Below are positions 5,403 through 10,633 of a stretch of 10,633 bases of DNA, piece after piece. Each line of letters opens with the position of its first letter. Positions within the stretch are counted from its first letter, which is position 1. A program made the position numbers and the translations under genes. Under the pieces are notes generated by a model, which was not told the origin of the DNA, searched no databases, and was given only the letters and a program-made list of their open reading frames with translations. Source of the stretch: an uncultured Opitutia bacterium (GTDB taxonomy: Bacteria; Verrucomicrobiota; Verrucomicrobiae; Opitutales; UBA953); NCBI GenBank assembly GCA_903859115.1, contig CAIOLH010000149.1:1-10633 (forward strand), given 5' to 3'.

Positions 5403-6377
5403 ATGGAAAACGAGGAACGACATCGGGCCATTGTGGAGGCCTTACGTGCTGAGGCACGGCAAGGTCTGGTCCCCTTTGTCCGTTGTGTAGAGTTGGCTCT
5501 CTATCATCCAGAACTAGGCTATTATAGGGCTAATCGTGAACGTGTGGGTAAGACATCGGGTACTGATTTTACGACCGCTGCTGTACTGGGAAGTATGTTC
5601 GGCGAACTCATTGCCTCCGCAGCGGAAACCTTAGTCGGGAATACACGTGACTATACCTTGGTGGAGATCGGAGCGGAACCGGGGCAGAAACATTTCGACA
5701 CCGTACGTGATCGATTTTCGGAAATTAAAACCATTCGTTTGGCTGATAAAATAATTTTACCCCCAAAATGTATTTTAGTGGCGAATGAATTGTTAGATGC
5801 GCAGCCCTTTAATCGTTTTATTTTCACTAATGGTAAGTGGTGTGAATTAGGAGTGCGCGTTGATGGATCTGAATTAACGGTGGAGCCACTTCCAGAATTT
5901 TCATCTGCACAAGCGAGAGAATTTGCGACACCATTACCTGCTGCGACGGAAGGATGGATTATAGATGCACCGTTAGCGGCAGAGACGCTTTGTCTGGAAA
6001 TTTTAAAACAACCGTGGCAAGGGGCGCTGATTTTTTTAGATTATGGTAAGAGCGTGGCACAATGTTTAGAGTCATCACCCGCGGGTACGGCTCGATCCTA
6101 TTATCGCCATCAGATGTCTGGCGATATTTTGACTCAACTTGGGTCACAAGATTTAACCTGCCATGTATTGTGGGACCGCATTACTTTAGTGTTTAATGAG
6201 CTAGGTTTGAAGAATGTGCAGCTCGACCGTCAGGAGGCCTTCTTTGTAAAGTATGCCGGGCGGGAAATGGAGCGCATTGCGTTATCGGGATCGACCGACC
6301 TGACCTCGCGTCTGCGGGCGTTGACGCATCCGGCCCACTTTGGTGCGAAGTTCCAGGTTCTTCATGGATGTCGTTAA
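5403..6377 (+). CDS. MidA/NDUFAF7-like SAM-dependent methyltransferase (DUF185 family)
   Basis: This 324-aa cytosolic protein belongs to the class I SAM methyltransferase family of eukaryotic NDUFAF7/MidA, which dimethylates an arginine of the NDUFS2 subunit during complex I assembly. The bacterial target is not established. Family blocks occur in order: LYHPELGYY (33-41), GTDFTTA (53-59), SAM motif I as VEIGAEPG (87-94), NELLDAQPF (128-136), FLDYG (211-215) and DLTCHV (250-255). The glycine motif is EIGAEPG, with Glu-Pro where the family commonly has a small or Gly-Arg pair, so cofactor binding may be atypical. The ATG at 5403 lacks a clear Shine-Dalgarno; only GAG precedes it. It is transcribed divergently from tsaD, and a gap of 76 bp without a terminator separates it from the large cytochrome gene. 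Confidence 0.85.
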   Translation: MENEERHRAIVEALRAEARQGLVPFVRCVELALYHPELGYYRANRERVGKTSGTDFTTAAVLGSMFGELIASAAETLVGNTRDYTLVEIGAEPGQKHFDTVRDRFSEIKTIRLADKIILPPKCILVANELLDAQPFNRFIFTNGKWCELGVRVDGSELTVEPLPEFSSAQAREFATPLPAATEGWIIDAPLAAETLCLEILKQPWQGALIFLDYGKSVAQCLESSPAGTARSYYRHQMSGDILTQLGSQDLTCHVLWDRITLVFNELGLKNVQLDRQEAFFVKYAGREMERIALSGSTDLTSRLRALTHPAHFGAKFQVLHGCR

Positions 6378-6392
6378 AATACAATTGTTTTT
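6376..6392. repeat. AT-rich imperfect palindrome after the MidA-like gene
   Basis: AAAATACAATTGTTTTT is centred on CAATTG and symmetric apart from one T/T mismatch. It begins at the last two bases of the MidA-like stop codon. The stem has almost no GC, so it would be a poor terminator; it might be a weak one or an operator for the downstream gene. The symmetry is seen directly; function is unknown. Confidence 0.3.
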
Positions 6393-6409
6393 CAATCTCT
6401 CACTCGACC

Positions 6410-6440
6410 TTGACGGAACAAACGGTTGAATAAGTTGTAA
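6410..6440 (+). promoter_or_regulatory. Possible promoter of the large cytochrome gene
   Basis: TTGACG (6410-6415) matches the -35 consensus in five of six bases. The best -10-like elements are TAAGTT (6431-6436, 15-bp spacing) or TTGTAA (6435-6440, 19-bp spacing), both imperfect in sequence or spacing. The position fits: the gene starts at 6454 and no terminator-free operon with tight spacing joins it to the upstream gene. Transcription would begin only a few bases before the ATG, and no Shine-Dalgarno is present (the start is preceded by TTGCCCCC). Confidence 0.25.
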
Positions 6441-6453
6441 CCCTGTTGCCCCC

Positions 6454-9400
6454 ATGCGTACATTTTTTTCAACCCTCTTTGGGCTATTAGTTTTTGCTTC
6501 ATGGTGTGAAGCTAAATCCGATGTGATTCAAGATTTCGAAGGCGACGGCTTTGATAGTTGGCAGACCACTGGGACGGCTTTCGGGTTGTCACCTATTGCG
6601 GGAAAAATGGATGGATTAGGTGGTGAGCTTCGCGGATACTCTGGTGAAAGTTTAGCCTGTTCTGCCCATGGTGGTTATGCAGCTACGGGCACGCTCACAT
6701 CGCCTGAAATTACTATCAGTGATTCTTACATCGCTTTTCTGATTGGCGGAGGAAGTAATATCCAAACTTTGGCGGTACAATTACTGGTGGATGATAAAGT
6801 GGTTCGTTCAGCTACTGGACATAGTGGACTTACGCTTAGAACGGTTGTTTGGAGTGTAGCAGAATATAAAGGTAGAAAAGCAGTCATTAGAATCGTGGAT
6901 AATGAAAATGGGGCATGGGGTTTTATTGCTGTGGATCGATTTACTTTTTCCTCTAAGGATAATCCAGGCATGTCGGCCAATGGCCGCCCTAAAGAAAAGT
7001 TGGATGGTAATTTGATTCCGGTTCCGAATGAAGCGAGTGCCGCAGCGATGGCCGGCGTTAAAATGTCTGTGGTCGCCAGTCATGCGGCAACAGGGGTTGG
7101 CTCACCTGCTGCATTTGTAGTGGCTCCTGATGGTCGCCTCTTTGTTTCTGAGACTTATCGTTATCGTCTAGGTGTTGAAGACGATCGTGCTAATCTCTAT
7201 TGGTACCACGACGATTTAGCGAGTAGCACGACAGAGGATCGTCGTAAACTACTGGTGAAGTGGGCTGATAAAAAGCCAGCCGATTGGTACACCCGAAAAT
7301 CAGAAAAAATTCGGCTTTTAACTCCATCCTCTACCGATGGCTCATTTGCTAAATCATCTATCTACGCCGAAGGCTTTAATGGCATGCTCGATGGAACGGC
7401 GGGGGGTGTTTTAATTTATGGGGACACCGTTTATTTTGACTGCATACCCAATATCTGGATTTTGCGTGATTCACCTGCAGAAGACAAAGCACAGGAAAAG
7501 AAAGTGCTACAGGATGGGTTTGGTGTAAAAATTTCGCTCTCGGGTCATGACTTAAGTGGCGTTGTCGTTGGATACGATGGGCGGATTTGGGGCTCAGTCG
7601 GTGATCGCGGTTTTAATTTTACCACCCGTGAAGGCAAAAAATATAATTTTAAAAATAAAGGTGCGGTTTTTCGTCACGAACCTGATGGCTCAAACTTTGA
7701 GGTCGTGCATACAGGATTAAGAAATCCTAAAGAAATCGCCTTCGATGAATTTGGCAATTTAGTCACTGTAGATAATAATTCTGATCAAGGGGACGAAGCA
7801 CGTATTGTATACATTGTCGAAGGCGCTGACTCAGGTTGGGAAATGGAGCACCAAGCGATGCATACATTCCACAGTTCAATTGGATTAGAAGTTCGCCCAC
7901 CCTCACGATGGATGACGGAGAGAATGTGGGAGTTACAAAACTCACAACAACCTGCTTATATCATTCCGCCATCGGGTTATATTTGTGCAGGTCCGTCGGG
8001 AGTGTCTTATTATCCTGGAGTTGGATTTTTGGAGTCGGAACGCGGACATTTTCAAGTCTGTGATTATCGCGGATCGTCACCAGCATCGGGTGTTTGGTCA
8101 TTTAAACTCGAGCCTAATGGTGCGGGCATGAAGTTGGCTGAATCGCATAAATTACTTTGGGGAATTGCCGCTACCGATGTGGACTATGATTGGAAGGGTA
8201 GACTTTTGGTTTCGGACTTCATTGGTGGCTGGGAATCCCATGAAGACGGTCGTATCGTCGCACTAGAAGTCACTCAGCCTAAAAATGTCGATGCCGTGGT
8301 TGAGGTTGAGAAAATCGCAGCGACTGATTTCGGGAAGAAATCTTCTAAAGAATTAGCTCAACTATTGGCCCATGCCGATAGGCGTATCCGGCTTATGGCG
8401 CAGCTCGAGTTAAGCCGTCGCAATGATGCAATGGATTTATTTACCAAAGCGACTCAGTCTTCGAATCCGATTGAGCGACTCCATGGTGTCTGGGGTTTAG
8501 GTATTATTGCCCGACGTGGTTCCGCAATGTCGCCGTCCGAGAATTGGAAAAAATCTGAGCAACCTGCGACCACCCTCGAGCTACGCACCGATGCATCCAA
8601 AGTTTTAATTTCTTTATTAAGTCATACTGACCTAGAAGTACGTGCGAATGCTATTCGTGCACTCAGTGAGGCTCCGGTAGTTGGGAATGATTTACCCTTT
8701 ACTCAATTAATTCTCGATTCATCGCCTAAAGTAAGAGCAATGGCGTCGATTGCTGCGGGAAGATTGGGCGCGGATAAGTTCCTGTCTGAAGTTTGCCAAA
8801 TGCTTAAGGAGAATGCCGACAAAGACCCTGTATTGCGTCACGCGGGTGTCATGGCGATTGATGGAATGTGCAAATCAAGCGAAGCCCTTCTGGACTTGGG
8901 TAAAAATGAAAATGATTCGATTCGCTTGGCTGTAGTGCTCGTACAACGTCGTCGATCGGACGTCAATGTTACGCAATTCATCCATGATAAATCTCCCGTG
9001 GTGGCCGATGAGGCCATTCGTGCAGTTTATGATTTATCCCTTGATGCCGTTCGTCCAAACGTTGCGGCTTTATTAGATAGTTATCAAGAGAGGGAGTGGA
9101 CTCCTTTCATGCTTCGTCGGTTGATTCATAATGCTTATCGAGTGGGTGGCGTAGAAAATGCAAAACGCGTGACAACTATCGCCCTAGATAAAAAATTACC
9201 GGCTGAAGTTCGCGTTGAGGCTTTGAGATTAATGTCCCTTTGGACAGATCCTTATCCGGTAGATCAGTTAACAGGCCATTGGAGTCCACTTGCTAAACGT
9301 TCGAATGATGAAGTGGTCGGTGTACTCAACACCGCACTTCCTCGTCTGGTAGAAGGAGACTCTGATATGATTATGACCTCACTAGAACTGGTCACCATTT

Positions 9401-10407
9401 ATCATTTAAAGACTGAGGTTTTATCGGATGAAGTTTTACGTAATATTTTAGCTAATTTAACACTCTCGGGTTCAACGCGAGCCAAAGCCCTGGAAATGTT
9501 ATTGGCCCGTGAGCCCGCAGATACGGTTCAGATTATTTCTCGCTATACTCATGATATTAAAGACGAAGTGGCAGTGCGGGCTTTAAGTGAATTAACCCGT
9601 CGCGATATCAAGGCTGGTTTTGCCGCAATCAAGGTAGTGGTTAACCGGGGTTCAGTCTTACAACGTCAAGGTGCTTGGAAAATTTTAGCTCAACTGCAAG
9701 TGGAGGGCGTAGATGATTTATTCGTTGAGTATTTAAAACTTCTTCAAGCCACCCTAGGTGTTTCGCCTGCAGCTTTAGAACTTCTGGATGCCGCTGCTCA
9801 ACGCAAAGAAGATACTGTGAAAGTTGCATTGAGTAATTTCCAGGATTCTCAAAATAAGTCTCCAGAAAAATTAACCCGTTGGTTGCCGTCACTTGAAGGT
9901 GGCGATCCGATTAATGGTTTTGCGCTCTACCAAACCTTGCCTACTGGACAGTGTATGCGTTGCCATAAAGCAGCCGCTAAACGTAGCCAAGGTTCACATA
10001 ATGTAGAAGGCGAAGCTGGACCTAATTTAGCGGGCGTTGCTAAGCGTGGGGATCGACGTTACCTCCTTGAGTCTGTAGTTTTCTCCAATGCAAAAGTCGT
10101 ATCAGGTTATGGCATTGTGAGTCTCGATTTAGCTAACAATGTTAATTTGGTTGGAACACTGATTCAGGATAAGCCTGAGTTTGTTGATGTAAATGCCTCG
10201 GGTAACTTATGGCGGATTAACCGTAAGGACATTAAGTCGATGACTCCGCCGGTTTCGGGAATGCCTCCGTTTGATGCACTTTTAAAGCCTGCTGAAGTGA
10301 GAGATTTAGTCGCTTGGTTGGCTACACTCGATAACAGTCCGGATCTCCCTAAGCCGAAAGAGCCGAAGGTTTTAGACATCTCTACGTTGAAGCCAGCTGC
10401 TAAATAA
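6454..10407 (+). CDS. Secreted PVC-type dehydrogenase/HEAT repeat/cytochrome c fusion protein
   Basis: This 1317-aa protein has a Sec signal peptide (about residues 1-20, ending CEA). Residues about 25-167 form a beta-rich, GH32-C-terminal-like/concanavalin-type domain (DFEGDGFDSWQTTGTAFG; YIAFLIGGG; WGFIAVDRF). Residues about 205-605 are a PVC-type membrane-bound dehydrogenase beta-propeller, related to PQQ sugar dehydrogenases. Key segments are GLRNPKEIAFDEFGNLVTVDNNSDQGDEAR (421-450, metal/cofactor-type loop), SGWEM (460-464) and GPSGVSYYPGVGF (513-525). Residues about 625-1130 are helical HEAT-like repeats (for example SHTDLEVRANAIRALSEA). The C-terminal PVC-type haem domain has C1167-M-R-C1170-H1171, GPNLAGVAKRG, and M1270 in SGMPPF as probable axial ligand, ending in DLVAWLATL. 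It probably oxidises a sugar or alcohol in the periplasm and passes electrons to its own haem; substrate is unknown. It appears monocistronic and ends in a strong terminator. Confidence 0.92.
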   Translation: MRTFFSTLFGLLVFASWCEAKSDVIQDFEGDGFDSWQTTGTAFGLSPIAGKMDGLGGELRGYSGESLACSAHGGYAATGTLTSPEITISDSYIAFLIGGGSNIQTLAVQLLVDDKVVRSATGHSGLTLRTVVWSVAEYKGRKAVIRIVDNENGAWGFIAVDRFTFSSKDNPGMSANGRPKEKLDGNLIPVPNEASAAAMAGVKMSVVASHAATGVGSPAAFVVAPDGRLFVSETYRYRLGVEDDRANLYWYHDDLASSTTEDRRKLLVKWADKKPADWYTRKSEKIRLLTPSSTDGSFAKSSIYAEGFNGMLDGTAGGVLIYGDTVYFDCIPNIWILRDSPAEDKAQEKKVLQDGFGVKISLSGHDLSGVVVGYDGRIWGSVGDRGFNFTTREGKKYNFKNKGAVFRHEPDGSNFEVVHTGLRNPKEIAFDEFGNLVTVDNNSDQGDEARIVYIVEGADSGWEMEHQAMHTFHSSIGLEVRPPSRWMTERMWELQNSQQPAYIIPPSGYICAGPSGVSYYPGVGFLESERGHFQVCDYRGSSPASGVWSFKLEPNGAGMKLAESHKLLWGIAATDVDYDWKGRLLVSDFIGGWESHEDGRIVALEVTQPKNVDAVVEVEKIAATDFGKKSSKELAQLLAHADRRIRLMAQLELSRRNDAMDLFTKATQSSNPIERLHGVWGLGIIARRGSAMSPSENWKKSEQPATTLELRTDASKVLISLLSHTDLEVRANAIRALSEAPVVGNDLPFTQLILDSSPKVRAMASIAAGRLGADKFLSEVCQMLKENADKDPVLRHAGVMAIDGMCKSSEALLDLGKNENDSIRLAVVLVQRRRSDVNVTQFIHDKSPVVADEAIRAVYDLSLDAVRPNVAALLDSYQEREWTPFMLRRLIHNAYRVGGVENAKRVTTIALDKKLPAEVRVEALRLMSLWTDPYPVDQLTGHWSPLAKRSNDEVVGVLNTALPRLVEGDSDMIMTSLELVTIYHLKTEVLSDEVLRNILANLTLSGSTRAKALEMLLAREPADTVQIISRYTHDIKDEVAVRALSELTRRDIKAGFAAIKVVVNRGSVLQRQGAWKILAQLQVEGVDDLFVEYLKLLQATLGVSPAALELLDAAAQRKEDTVKVALSNFQDSQNKSPEKLTRWLPSLEGGDPINGFALYQTLPTGQCMRCHKAAAKRSQGSHNVEGEAGPNLAGVAKRGDRRYLLESVVFSNAKVVSGYGIVSLDLANNVNLVGTLIQDKPEFVDVNASGNLWRINRKDIKSMTPPVSGMPPFDALLKPAEVRDLVAWLATLDNSPDLPKPKEPKVLDISTLKPAAK

Positions 10408-10418
10408 TATTAACAATA

Positions 10419-10446
10419 AAAAAGCCCCGGAAATCCGGGGCTTTTT
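10419..10446. terminator. Bidirectional Rho-independent terminator between converging genes
   Basis: AAAAAGCCCCGG (10419-10430), loop AAAT and CCGGGGCTTTTT (10435-10446) form a perfect 12-bp stem with a 7-bp GC core. The T-run on the plus strand and the A-run on the other arm allow it to stop transcripts from both sides. It lies 11 bp after the cytochrome stop and 17 bp before the end of the aldolase gene. Confidence 0.95.
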
Positions 10447-10463
10447 GTTTAAGTACTTCGCGC

Positions 10464-10633
10464 TTAAGCGATGGTAACTTCTTTGCTGAGATAAACGTCC
10501 TGAATGGTGTGCAGGAGTTTTGCACCTTCGCTGATGTCGCGTTGGAAAGCTTTACGACCCGAGATGAGGCCTTGGCCACCGGCGCGCTTATTGATGACGG
10601 CAGTTTTAACGGCTTCAGCGAAGTCGTTATTAC
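10464..10633 (-). CDS. fbaB: Class I fructose-bisphosphate aldolase (DhnA/FbaB type), C-terminal fragment
   Basis: The minus strand is open from the window edge to a TAA at 10466-10464 and encodes the last 56 residues of a protein. [18 protein letters not shown] is the phosphate-binding end of DhnA-type class I aldolases, and the terminal [13 protein letters not shown] closely matches the usual IQDVYLDSKITIA ending. The enzyme interconverts fructose 1,6-bisphosphate with dihydroxyacetone phosphate and glyceraldehyde 3-phosphate through a Schiff-base lysine, which lies outside the window. Codons are strongly C-ending (GGC, CTC, ATC, TTC, CGC), as expected for a highly expressed glycolytic gene. 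The promoter and N-terminus are not visible. Confidence 0.9.
   Translation of the reverse strand, partial: NNDFAEAVKTAVINKRAGGQGLISGRKAFQRDISEGAKLLHTIQDVYLSKEVTIA

Noticed and set aside
9641..9892. 83-codon minus-strand frame within the cytochrome gene
   Set aside because: Nested antisense in a long continuous coding region with domain support on the other strand.

Overview
The window looks like ordinary chromosome from a bacterium of the PVC superphylum, most likely a Verrucomicrobiota member (possibly Opitutae-like). The main evidence is the 1317-residue secreted protein at 6454-10407. Its order (carbohydrate-binding-like domain, PVC-type dehydrogenase propeller, HEAT-like repeats, PVC-type haem-binding cytochrome domain) is characteristic of Planctomycetes and Verrucomicrobia. 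The pilin-like C-terminus at the left edge, with its GGxIxYxDxHVxW signature, agrees. No transposase, integrase, tRNA, rRNA, CRISPR array or phage gene is visible, and no stretch over 300 bp lacks a gene.

Layout. (1) 1-234: 3' end of a pilin-like gene, closed by a strong intrinsic terminator (253-280). (2) 303-2257, plus strand: a compact unit of menA (menaquinone prenyltransferase), a dCMP-deaminase-family gene and a YqgE/AlgH gene, with a 15-bp gap and then a 1-bp overlap. (3) 2258-5317, minus strand: a four-gene unit read right to left. It holds tsaD (tRNA t6A synthesis), an uncharacterised small protein, a small lipoprotein and a secreted M23 metallopeptidase. It meets the first operon tail to tail with no spacer. 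(4) 5318-5402: divergent intergenic region with a perfect 8-bp-stem inverted repeat. (5) 5403-6377, plus strand: a MidA/NDUFAF7-like SAM methyltransferase. (6) 6454-10407, plus strand: the giant cytochrome c fusion. (7) 10419-10446: a 12-bp-stem terminator that can serve both directions. (8) 10464-10633, minus strand: 3' end of a class I (DhnA/FbaB-type) fructose-bisphosphate aldolase.

How the genes relate. Three loci touch respiration: menA makes the quinone, MidA-like proteins assist complex I assembly in eukaryotes, and the large protein is a periplasmic haem protein probably oxidising a carbohydrate or alcohol-type substrate. The minus-strand unit joins a translation-fidelity enzyme to envelope proteins (lipoprotein and peptidoglycan hydrolase), a mixed operon whose logic is not obvious. 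Most start codons lack a convincing Shine-Dalgarno sequence, and some putative -10 boxes lie so close to the start codon that leaderless transcripts are possible.

I do not see a clear undescribed system. The best candidates for novelty are the unrecognised protein between tsaD and the lipoprotein, the lipoprotein's SecD-like motif, the uncharacterised C-terminal third of the M23 protein, and the domain fusion at 6454-10407.
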